NCBI GenBank assembly: GCA_964457945.1 | Contig: CAYWFX010000008.1 | Span: forward strand, 1-64,000 | Source of the DNA: PHAA01 sp964457945 | GTDB taxonomy: Bacteria > Bacillota > Syntrophomonadia > Syntrophomonadales > Syntrophomonadaceae | Direction: 5' to 3' | Length of the DNA: 64,000 bases | Shown: positions 25,059-33,292 of the stretch, one piece after another | Layout of the letters: the number at the start of each line of letters is the position of its first letter | How positions within the stretch are numbered: position 1 is the stretch's first letter | The notes under the pieces: generated by a model | Database searches by the model: none | The model's input: the letters and a program-made list of their open reading frames with translations, nothing else | What the model was told of the DNA's origin: nothing | Position numbers and translations under genes: made by a program

Positions 25059-26204
25059 ATGAAACCAACGTTGTTGGCTTCTTTTCAAGAGATAAGAAAC
25101 CAGAACATTATAGCCATAAAAGAGGCCAAGGAAAAAGGTTGGAAGGTGGTAGGTACTTATTGCGGTTACTGCCCCAAGGAATTGGTAATCGCTGCGGGAG
25201 CAATACCGGTTGGTCTATGTGGTAAAAGTGAGGAGCCTATCCCAGCGGCGGAAGAGGATTTGCCTCGTAACCTTTGTCCGCTCATAAAATCATCTTATGG
25301 CTTTGCTGTAACTGATACCTGTCCCTATTTTCATTTTTCCGATCTGGTAATAGGTGAAACTACTTGTGATGGAAAGAAAAAAATGTTTGAACTGTTAGGG
25401 AAGATTAAACCGGTACATGTGATGGACTTACCCAAAGGTCAGAACAGGAAAGCATCATTAAAACTCTGGTATTATGAATTGCTCAGACTAAAAGGTGTAA
25501 TTGAGAAAGCCTTCAAGGTTGAAATTACTGACCACGCGCTGCGCGAGGCGATCCATCAGACCAATGAAGAAATACGGGTGCGTAAGGATTTGCTGGACCT
25601 TAACCAGAACAAACCGGCTCTTATCTCGGGACTGGATATGTTAACGACCACATATAATGTTGGTTTCAATGTTAATCGGGTGGAAGGCATTGCTATGATT
25701 GATAAATTAGTAGATCAAGTACGTTCGATGGCCAGGGAAGGCTATTGTGTGGGTGCGAAGGATACTCCCCGAATTATGTTAACTGGGACTCCGGTCAGTG
25801 GTTGCCAAAAAGTGATTGAGATAGTTGAGGAATGTGGGGGACTGGTAGTGGCTATGCAGAATTGCAGCGGATATACCTGTACTGAACTACGAGTAGATGA
25901 GAGCGACCTGAAAGATCCGCTTATGATTCTGGCCGAGAAGTACTTAAAGCTGCCCTGTTCAGTAATGTCGCCAAATCCTGGGAGGTTGGATCTTATCGGT
26001 AGAATGATCCGCGATTTCCAGGTAGATGGCGTAATCGATATTACTCTTCAGGCTTGTCATACGTTTAATGTGGAGTCCTATCATGTAGCTAAGCTGGTTA
26101 AGCAAGAGATGGGTCTTCCTTTTATACATATAGAGACGGACTATTCCGATTTGGATCGGGAAAACCTGAGGGTTAGGATCGAGGCATTTCTTGAGATGAT
26201 GTAG
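25059..26204 (+). CDS. Double-cubane-cluster protein, copy 2
   Basis: 381 residues, strongly similar to the protein encoded at 9615: CGYCPKELVIAAGAIPVGLC, NLCPLIKSSYGFAVTDTCPY, GETTCDGKKKMFEL, NCSGYTCTELR, PCSVMSPNPGR and LQACHTFNVESYH. GAAGGAG precedes the ATG. Unlike copy 1 it has no activator of its own, so it may use the fused activator two genes upstream or the free one at 10748. Last gene of the cluster. Confidence 0.87.
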   Translation: MKPTLLASFQEIRNQNIIAIKEAKEKGWKVVGTYCGYCPKELVIAAGAIPVGLCGKSEEPIPAAEEDLPRNLCPLIKSSYGFAVTDTCPYFHFSDLVIGETTCDGKKKMFELLGKIKPVHVMDLPKGQNRKASLKLWYYELLRLKGVIEKAFKVEITDHALREAIHQTNEEIRVRKDLLDLNQNKPALISGLDMLTTTYNVGFNVNRVEGIAMIDKLVDQVRSMAREGYCVGAKDTPRIMLTGTPVSGCQKVIEIVEECGGLVVAMQNCSGYTCTELRVDESDLKDPLMILAEKYLKLPCSVMSPNPGRLDLIGRMIRDFQVDGVIDITLQACHTFNVESYHVAKLVKQEMGLPFIHIETDYSDLDRENLRVRIEAFLEMM

Positions 26205-26318
26205 GATTTTTAATGGTTTAGCAGAAAGCTTATTAGCCTCTAATTGAATATGGTAAAATAAGGTTGAGGAATTCAAAGTTGAGGATTAGCCAAGTTGCTG
26301 CTTGCGGAGGAATAATGT

Positions 26319-26837
26319 ATGAAGTCTAGTTCCTGGAATGAAAAAAGACCAGTTCTCCATATACCGCTCTCGCCTATGGAAAAAGTATTGGAGATTATCG
26401 CGGTTTTAGGGCTGGTGATCACTATACTAGTTATTATTCAGGCGTGGCCAATTCTACCCAATAGGTTTCCGACTCACTTTGGGGCATCGGGAAAGGTCGA
26501 TGGTTGGGGCGGGAAAGAATCCATATTGTTATTGCCGTTCATAAACATCTTCTTAGTATACGTACCGATGACCTTATTATCGCGGTATCCTCATATATAC
26601 AATTACCTCTGGCCTATAACAGAGCAGAATGCACCAGCACAATATTACAATGCCCGTTTAATGATGGGTTGGATTAAAACAGAGATTGTCGGGTTATTTG
26701 CTTTTATTAACTGGCAAAGTATTCAAACGGCTCTGGGTAAAACTGAGGGACTGGGAAGTATGTTATTAATACTAATCCTTCTAGTTCTGTTCGGAACCAT
26801 AGGTATCTGTATGTACAAATCATACCAGGCCCGGTAA
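26319..26837 (+). CDS. DUF1648-type membrane protein (SdpI-like N-terminal domain)
   Basis: 172 residues, with four hydrophobic segments. The motif between segments one and two, PILPNRFPTHFGASGKVDGWGGKESILLLPF, is the DUF1648 signature found in SdpI and related immunity-type membrane proteins. GGAGG precedes the ATG. No clear partner next to it. Confidence 0.8.
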   Translation: MKSSSWNEKRPVLHIPLSPMEKVLEIIAVLGLVITILVIIQAWPILPNRFPTHFGASGKVDGWGGKESILLLPFINIFLVYVPMTLLSRYPHIYNYLWPITEQNAPAQYYNARLMMGWIKTEIVGLFAFINWQSIQTALGKTEGLGSMLLILILLVLFGTIGICMYKSYQAR

Positions 26838-26918
26838 AAGATGAACCAGCCAATATAGCATTGGATGAAGGACTCATCAAGTAAGGGATGAGACTCTAAA
26901 CGCCACAATACTAGGGGG

Positions 26919-28121
26919 TTATTGCACAGGCTCTGAACCCAGGTCTTTTCCGAAGATGGCAAAGAGAATCATTCCGATTAGACCGCAGGCGAAGGCAGTC
27001 ATAAAGTTAGTGCCAGGTGATATATTCCATAGATAAGCACTGCTTAGGGCTGCTACGGCAACAATGATATCACGGATCAAGTAATAGGTGCCGAAGGTGG
27101 CTGCTTTCAGGTTTTCAGGTGCTAGATCCATAATCAAGGCCTTGCGGGTAGGCTCACCGAATTCTTTCAAACCTCTTATAATGAAGGCAAATACCAAGGC
27201 GGTAAAAGTATGGGAAAAATATAAGACCAGGGGAAACAAAGTGAAAAACCCAAAAGTAATGAGCACAAACGGTTTTTTACCATATTTATCAGCCATATAA
27301 GCTACGGGGATATAAACTAATACTGCAGTTATCATTTCCACTGTGGTAAGAATACCAAAACGTAAAGCCGATATTTTATTAAGCTCAACCACCCACAATA
27401 CTACAAAAGCATAGGGGATCTGTTCGGCGAAGCGGATTAGTATGTCTGACAGCAGGAGTCCTCTGAGGCCTGGAGTGAAGGAACTATAAATTTCCCGAAA
27501 ATGCAGATGAGCTTCATTCTTTGCTTCGCTATCTTCAATAAAAAAATATTGTACGAGCAGTGAAAAAATTCCCAGAATGAAGGCCAGGCAAAAAGCTATC
27601 CTAATTCCCTCCACCTTGCCATAAGCCCCTATTAGAAGGCCGCCAATGATTGGGCCTAAAGCCATGGGAATACGTCTTACCAGGGAGTGCAGGGTAACCC
27701 CCATGGTACGCTTATCCTTTTTCATAACCTGGGCGACGAGGCTCATGATGGCTGGCAGGGAAATGGCGGTCCAGGAGATAAAGAAGACACAACCAATCAA
27801 AACCGCCTGCCAGGTGGGTATAAGTATAACGATAGCATAACCGAACAGGGCGATAACCGTGAACAGCATCAAGGATTTCTTGTAACCAAGTTTATCCGCT
27901 AGGTATCCTCCCGGAAATGAATATATGGCACTTAAAAAGTTATCCATGGCATTCAGAAAACCCACCGCATAAATAGAACCACCCAGGGCAATTAAATAAA
28001 GGGGCAGAAATCGCTCCGCCATTTTCTCACCCATGCCTATCAATATCACCATAATAAGCATTGAGACCATGCTTGAGTTAACACCAAAAAAGGCTGCCAA
28101 CCGTTTTTTAAATTCCACCAC
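26919..28121 (-). CDS. Major facilitator superfamily transporter
   Basis: About 400 residues with twelve predicted membrane segments in two halves. The loop 2-3 motif GGYLADKLGYKKSL and the matching loop 8-9 motif AYMADKYGKKPFV are visible. The cargo is unknown; the type resembles multidrug efflux or metabolite exporters. AGGTGA lies 5 nt before a GTG at 28121; in-frame ATG (28127) and TTG (28139) have no proper site. Single gene, convergent with the DUF1648 gene. Confidence 0.86.
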   Translation of the reverse strand: MVEFKKRLAAFFGVNSSMVSMLIMVILIGMGEKMAERFLPLYLIALGGSIYAVGFLNAMDNFLSAIYSFPGGYLADKLGYKKSLMLFTVIALFGYAIVILIPTWQAVLIGCVFFISWTAISLPAIMSLVAQVMKKDKRTMGVTLHSLVRRIPMALGPIIGGLLIGAYGKVEGIRIAFCLAFILGIFSLLVQYFFIEDSEAKNEAHLHFREIYSSFTPGLRGLLLSDILIRFAEQIPYAFVVLWVVELNKISALRFGILTTVEMITAVLVYIPVAYMADKYGKKPFVLITFGFFTLFPLVLYFSHTFTALVFAFIIRGLKEFGEPTRKALIMDLAPENLKAATFGTYYLIRDIIVAVAALSSAYLWNISPGTNFMTAFACGLIGMILFAIFGKDLGSEPVQ

Positions 28122-28235
28122 TGTCATCACCTCAGTCAATAATGGTTTATTCTAACATGTGGGATCTAAAAATTATATTAATATCTTACGAGTATGATCG
28201 GTAAATTAATTACGCAAGCCAGAGGAATAGATTTA

Positions 28236-29477
28236 CTATAGCCTGCTGGCTCGGATCTGCTGGCGCAAGGCTCGCAGCTGGTTGGTTTTGCGAGGGTAGG
28301 AAACGCCACCATTAAGGCTTAAAGAAGACTTGTTGGGCTGTTTTCTCTCTTTCTTAAAGTTTAGGGCAAAATACGCAGCCAATACTGTGAAAGTGCCCAG
28401 AACCAGGAGAGTTGGCCATAACAACTCTAACCCTGCAGTATTTATACTCACCATCCTAATGCCCAGTACCATCCAAGTGGAAGGGAAGAGAATCCCAATA
28501 TAGTTTAATATTTCCGGAATATAGGCCTTGGGCCAGGTGTAACCGGAAATCATGAACAGGGGCAGAGACAAGAGCATGAGATAGCGGGTAGCCTGTAGGG
28601 AATTGGAACTGTAAAGGGAAATGATAAAACCGGCAAAGGTGATGGTGGTTACATACAAGAGTCCCAATAATATTAGCAATACAACACTGCCCTCAATCTT
28701 GACCTGAACGAAGCGCGATGATACCCATAGTATCAGACTATAATTGAAAAAGTTCATAATTAAATAGGGCAATGATTTTCCCAATGCAATTTTCCAGGCG
28801 GGAATAGAGGCCGCGATATATTGTATCCAGGACTTTCTCTCTTTTTCCCGGGTAACAGCCAGACAAACCCCGAAGAGTCCGAGCTGGTGAACGGCTATCA
28901 TCATCAGACCCATGAACAGATAATTAGTGTAGCTGTAAGTGGGATTATTCCAGGCAGTAACATTACATTCCACGCTGTTCATAATATTCTCGATTTCCTT
29001 AGGGCTGAACCCCGCACTGGCGAGGCGTGCTGCAGTATGTTGGGTGCTAAAGTCGTTGATTACCTCCCGGATAAATTTTCGGCTGTTCAAGCCCCAAATC
29101 AGGTTGGAAGCATCATATACAGCCAGAATCTGGGCGGGATGATGTTGGTAAAGGCTCTGTTCAAAATCCTGAGGGATAACGATACCGGCTCTCAGAGTGC
29201 CATTTTTCATTCCTGTTTCCATTTCTTCATAACTGTCTATTCCTGCAATGATTTTGAAGCTATCATCATTGGCAAAAGCAAGCCTGATTTCCCGACTGAG
29301 AGCCGAGTGGTCCTGGTCCACAATGGCCAGGGGAACATCGTGCAATATGGCCGAGAAATACACCAACCCAAAAAGGCTGGCATAGAACAGGGGAGCAATA
29401 AAAACAATAAGGATAACTATCGGGTCTTTTAAAACGTGCAGGAACTCATAGTGAGCTATATTCCATAGCTGTTTCAT
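28236..29477 (-). CDS. ABC-2 type transporter permease, second of a pair
   Basis: 413 residues. One N-terminal membrane segment, a large extracytoplasmic domain (about residues 40-180, with VPLAIVDQDHSALSREI), then five segments, as in YbhR/YhhJ exporters. GAGAGGTG precedes the ATG. It lies 4 nt after the other permease gene; together with the ATPase and HlyD protein it forms an export system for an unknown compound. The C-terminus is basic. Confidence 0.88.
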   Translation of the reverse strand: MKQLWNIAHYEFLHVLKDPIVILIVFIAPLFYASLFGLVYFSAILHDVPLAIVDQDHSALSREIRLAFANDDSFKIIAGIDSYEEMETGMKNGTLRAGIVIPQDFEQSLYQHHPAQILAVYDASNLIWGLNSRKFIREVINDFSTQHTAARLASAGFSPKEIENIMNSVECNVTAWNNPTYSYTNYLFMGLMMIAVHQLGLFGVCLAVTREKERKSWIQYIAASIPAWKIALGKSLPYLIMNFFNYSLILWVSSRFVQVKIEGSVVLLILLGLLYVTTITFAGFIISLYSSNSLQATRYLMLLSLPLFMISGYTWPKAYIPEILNYIGILFPSTWMVLGIRMVSINTAGLELLWPTLLVLGTFTVLAAYFALNFKKERKQPNKSSLSLNGGVSYPRKTNQLRALRQQIRASRL

Positions 29478-29481
29478 GATA

Positions 29482-30639
29482 TCACCTCTCCGTCCAAGCC
29501 GTAATCAGAGTTGCCAGACTATAACAAACCAGTGCGATAATTATCAAAGCCCAGAAATACGAAGCCATAAAATCCCAGCCGGGATTTTTGAAACTCAGGT
29601 AGTTAAATCCCTGAAAAAACCAGGTCTGGGGAAAAATCCAGACTACCGGCTGTAGAAATCCGGGCATCGCTTCGATAGGCCAGGTGTAACCACTTAATAC
29701 AAATGAGGGGAGGGCCACCATCATGCCAAAACGGGTAGAGTCCATGGCATTGTTAGCTGCACTGGACATTAGCGTACCAAGACTGTGCAGGGCGATGGCA
29801 AAAAGCAGGGTGAAAAAAAGCAGAGGGCCAATGCCACAGGCCAAGGGCAGCTTGAAGATACCAAAGGCGATAATATAAACCGGAATTACCATGAGCATAA
29901 AAATGGTAATATGAATTACTGATTTGTTAAAGAACAGGCGAAACTTGGAAACGCCGCTAGCTTTTATTTGCAGCCAGCTTTTAACCCCGGTTTCACCAAT
30001 CACATTAATGCTGGCTGCGATGGTACAGCACTGCTGCCAGAGATTTAGGGCCATAGCCAGAACCAGGAAGTAGACATAGTTTAAGGTCGGGTTAAACCAG
30101 CCTTCTTCCTTGAAGTCTACAGCCAGGTAGGTATCTTGAGCTTGCGCAGGGTCCATTCCTTTGGCCATCAGGGTCTTTATTCCGGCTTCGGCACTGATGG
30201 TTCGGGTGACTCCCAGCACCGCCGTGCTGGCATTGGTAGCATAGGCAGTATTGCTGGCGTCAATAATCAATAAGACTTGGGTATGACGGTGCAGGGCAAC
30301 ATCACGGGCAAAATTCTCCGGAATCACCACACCTACTATGATTTCTCCTCGTTGAATTTGGCCTTCCAGTTCTTGGTAGCTGGTTGGATAGGCCACAACC
30401 TTCAGGTTCTCCGCATTGCTCATTTTTTCGGATATTTCTCGGCTGCTGGAACTGCGGTCCAGGTCAACAATAGCCGTAGGTATGTCTTTAATATTTTGGG
30501 CGTGGTAAATGGCTAGGAACAAGAACAGCCCCAGCAGAGGTCCTAACAGCAAAATGTTACGCAGACCCCGGTCCCGCCACATGTAGCATAATTCACGGCG
30601 CATGATCTTAAGGTTCAGGCTAATCATTTTCCGCATCAC
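29482..30639 (-). CDS. ABC-2 type transporter permease, first of a pair
   Basis: 385 residues with the same layout as the next gene: N-terminal segment, an extracytoplasmic domain with DIPTAIVDLDRSSSSREI, then five segments with SGYTWPIEAMPGFLQPVVWIFPQTW. It overlaps the ATPase gene by 20 bases. Start uncertain: GTG at 30639, ATG at 30636 or ATG at 30627. Confidence 0.88.
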   Translation of the reverse strand: MMRKMISLNLKIMRRELCYMWRDRGLRNILLLGPLLGLFLFLAIYHAQNIKDIPTAIVDLDRSSSSREISEKMSNAENLKVVAYPTSYQELEGQIQRGEIIVGVVIPENFARDVALHRHTQVLLIIDASNTAYATNASTAVLGVTRTISAEAGIKTLMAKGMDPAQAQDTYLAVDFKEEGWFNPTLNYVYFLVLAMALNLWQQCCTIAASINVIGETGVKSWLQIKASGVSKFRLFFNKSVIHITIFMLMVIPVYIIAFGIFKLPLACGIGPLLFFTLLFAIALHSLGTLMSSAANNAMDSTRFGMMVALPSFVLSGYTWPIEAMPGFLQPVVWIFPQTWFFQGFNYLSFKNPGWDFMASYFWALIIIALVCYSLATLITAWTER

Positions 30640-31342
30640 CCGGTTCCCTGTAATAATCCACTAAATCATTCCACTTGCCACGTGCTTGTAAGGGTGCTAG
30701 AATTTCCAGCCGTCCATTTTCCAGCCAGCCTACCCGGTCAAAAAAATCGGCCATTTCCATGTTGCTGAAGCCACAAATACAGGCTCCCCCGCTTTGCAGA
30801 AATGGTTTTAGCTGTTTAATAATCAAGGAGCGGGAATAGAGGTCAATATCTTTAATCAATTCATCAATGATCAAAAGCCGGGGCGAGTTTAAGAGGGCAC
30901 AGGCTAGGGATAGACGTTGGTAAAGGCCAACATCAAGAGCCGTAATGGGATGCCGCAGGTAATCTTTTAATTCTAGCTGGGCAGTTACCCGTTCTATAGC
31001 TATATCAACCTGCCTGACATTTTTGAGAGCAGCGATAAAATCAAGGTTTTCCATTACGCTTAAATCCTGAAAAAGGCTTGGTTCCTGGGTAACCAGCCCT
31101 ATTTCCTGTCTATATTGCTGATTTTTGCTAATGTTGCAGCCCAGAACCTCCACAGTTCCGGAACTGAAGCGATCTACTCCGGCGAGTATATGTAACAAGC
31201 TGGTTTTTCCGCTCCCCCGCAGGCCAAAAATACCCATACACTCCCCTGGAAACAATTGCAAGGATACCCCATTCAAAACGGATTTGAGTAAAAACTTCTG
31301 TACCAGGTCTCTAACCGCAACTACCGTCTGCTGTTCTCCCAT
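30620..31342 (-). CDS. ABC transporter ATPase with a degenerate signature
   Basis: 240 residues. Walker A GLRGSGKTS and Walker B RLLIIDEL are present. The signature is LDVGLYQRLS in place of LSGGQ-type, and the His of the H-loop is replaced (GFSNMEMADFF). It is thus likely an impaired or specialised ATPase, which is odd since it is the only ATPase of the operon. GGAGGAGAAATAGTC lies ahead of the ATG. It feeds the two permeases downstream. Confidence 0.82.
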   Translation of the reverse strand: MGEQQTVVAVRDLVQKFLLKSVLNGVSLQLFPGECMGIFGLRGSGKTSLLHILAGVDRFSSGTVEVLGCNISKNQQYRQEIGLVTQEPSLFQDLSVMENLDFIAALKNVRQVDIAIERVTAQLELKDYLRHPITALDVGLYQRLSLACALLNSPRLLIIDELIKDIDLYSRSLIIKQLKPFLQSGGACICGFSNMEMADFFDRVGWLENGRLEILAPLQARGKWNDLVDYYREPGDAEND

Positions 31343-31344
31343 GA

Positions 31345-32415
31345 CTATTTCTCCTCCAGAATTTTCACCGTGGCAGTCATACCAGTTTTCAAGACTAGGT
31401 CGTTATTAGGAAGATCTATTTTAACTTCAAAACTGCGTATATCATGACTGTATTGCTCATTAAGAGCCTTTTGCACCGCAAACTGGCCAGCCTGGTTTAT
31501 CCATACCACTTTCCCATTAAAGACCTTTCCGGGAAAAGCATCCACACTTACTTCCGCCGCTTGGTTCAATTGAACTCGGCCGATCTTTTTCTCGTCAATG
31601 AAGATCTTAACATAGGTATGCTTGAGGTCACTGATTTCAAAAACTGGGGTACCGGCACTCAGCATTTCCCCTTCTTCCAGTGTCTTCTGGGTTATGAATC
31701 CTGATATGGGTGCTGTCAGGTGGGTGTTGTCCATATAGGCTTGAGCCTCCTCAACTGCTCCCTCAGCCTGATTGCTTGCGCCTATCGCTGCATTATATTC
31801 GCTCTGGGCAGCTGATACTTTTAAACGAGCGGCAACAGCTTCATTTAAAGCACCGTTAGCCAGTTGCAAATCATTCTGAGCCCCATTATATGAGTTAGTC
31901 GCTTCATCGAATGAGCTATCGGAAATAGCCTGGCTGTCATGTAAGGCTTTAGCTCGGTCATATTTCTGCTGGGCATTGATGACACCAACTTGTGCCTTAT
32001 CTACAGAAGCTTGGGCCTGCTTAATCTTGGCCTCCACAGTTTGACTGGTTAACGGTACACCAGCATCTGCCTGACCCACCTTTCCCAATGCCAGTTCTTG
32101 AGCTCCTCGGCTCTGAGCCAGCTTGGCGGCTATCTCCCGACTGTCAAGTACAGCCAACTCTTGCCCCTTTTCCACGGCACTGCCTTCATCAACCAGTAAA
32201 GTTTGAATTTTACCCGGGACTTTAAATGAAGTCATTACCGTTTTTGCTTCGATAGTACCAGTAGCTGTCAGGCTTCCCCTGGCATCAGCCAGAACGGCTT
32301 GTTGTTGGTAAAAGTGAGCGAAATATATCCCCGCTGCAGCTGCTATTACTAGCAATAAAAAAATAATCACGATACTTTTTTTCTTTCCTAATTCTGAACG
32401 TTCAAGCATAGTCAT
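31345..32415 (-). CDS. HlyD/EmrA-type membrane fusion protein
   Basis: About 356 residues from the ATG at 32415. One N-terminal membrane anchor (IVIIFLLLVIAAAAGIYFAHF), a biotinyl/lipoyl-like half (VPGKIQTLLVDEGSAVEKGQELAVL), an Ala/Gln-rich coiled coil over about residues 105-215, then the other half ending in TAPISGFITQKTLEEGEML. It bridges the inner membrane exporter with the outside. First structural gene after the TetR gene. Confidence 0.88.
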   Translation of the reverse strand: MTMLERSELGKKKSIVIIFLLLVIAAAAGIYFAHFYQQQAVLADARGSLTATGTIEAKTVMTSFKVPGKIQTLLVDEGSAVEKGQELAVLDSREIAAKLAQSRGAQELALGKVGQADAGVPLTSQTVEAKIKQAQASVDKAQVGVINAQQKYDRAKALHDSQAISDSSFDEATNSYNGAQNDLQLANGALNEAVAARLKVSAAQSEYNAAIGASNQAEGAVEEAQAYMDNTHLTAPISGFITQKTLEEGEMLSAGTPVFEISDLKHTYVKIFIDEKKIGRVQLNQAAEVSVDAFPGKVFNGKVVWINQAGQFAVQKALNEQYSHDIRSFEVKIDLPNNDLVLKTGMTATVKILEEK

Positions 32416-32449
32416 CTTCTCTCCCCCCAACTAATTTTACTTATGTATC

Positions 32450-33103
32450 TTAAGTATCTTTAAGCTCATCAGATGTATATCCGCAGCCTGACGGACTGGC
32501 TTTGTTAAGCATAATCCCGTGAGTCAAAATAGTTGTCATCAAACTCAATACCCTTTCCGGATCATCACTCAGAGGCTTATTCTCCATAAAGGGAAAGGTT
32601 GCATTTTGGAAAATACCTTCCACGAGTATGGCCAGTTCACTGCTATCTGCATGAATCAGAGCGTTTTGTTTTTTCCCACGTTCAAATACCGTAGCAGCCA
32701 TTTCTAACTTCTTTTCGAGTTTATGGTTAATATCATTTATCCATTCCTCTTTAATATGGCTTTGCATGCGGCGGCGTCCCCAAGAAGATAAGATCTGATT
32801 AAATTCTCGGAAGAAGTGGTATTGCAAGACTAAATAGTTGTTTATGGATGACATCAGATCAGGATCTTGCAAGCACCTATTTTTTATATCAGCACAGAGC
32901 TTATCCAAGCCCTGAGATATTAGGTGGGTTAAAAGATGGTCTTTGTTTTTAAAATGGAGGTAAATTGTACCCTTGGCACATCCCAAATTCCGTGCCAATT
33001 CATCCATGGTTACTGATTCAAAGGGTTGATTGATGAATAGTTTGGCAGCAGCCTCAGCTATAATCTGTTTTTTAAATTCCTTTTGTTTATCTTTAAGTGA
33101 CAT
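32450..33103 (-). CDS. TetR-family transcriptional regulator
   Basis: 217 residues from the ATG at 33103, preceded by AGGAGG. N-terminal TetR helix-turn-helix: AAKLFINQPFESVTMDELARNLGCAKGTIYLHFKNKDHLL. The C-terminal ligand domain is divergent. It is the first gene of the export operon and likely its local repressor. Confidence 0.88.
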   Translation of the reverse strand: MSLKDKQKEFKKQIIAEAAAKLFINQPFESVTMDELARNLGCAKGTIYLHFKNKDHLLTHLISQGLDKLCADIKNRCLQDPDLMSSINNYLVLQYHFFREFNQILSSWGRRRMQSHIKEEWINDINHKLEKKLEMAATVFERGKKQNALIHADSSELAILVEGIFQNATFPFMENKPLSDDPERVLSLMTTILTHGIMLNKASPSGCGYTSDELKDT

Positions 33104-33194
33104 TGGGGTCAACCTCCTGTCTGAGCGGTGCTAAAAATGACTAATCAGTTTTGCTGCTCTATTTTAATTCTGTACCCATGATTTGTCAATAAAA

Positions 33195-33240
33195 AAGCTG
33201 TGTCTAAAATCGATCGATTTTGACATCAGCTTAAGTTTCA
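33195..33240 (-). terminator. Terminator of the pyruvate formate-lyase gene
   Basis: On the minus strand AAGCTG...CAGCTT (33195-33232) encloses AAAATCGATCGATTTT, followed by TTTTTTA. It starts 60 nt after the pflB stop. Confidence 0.85.
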
Positions 33241-33292
33241 TTTTTGTTAATCAGGGTGCTGGGGATAATGAGCAGGTTTTGTGAGTTGAATT

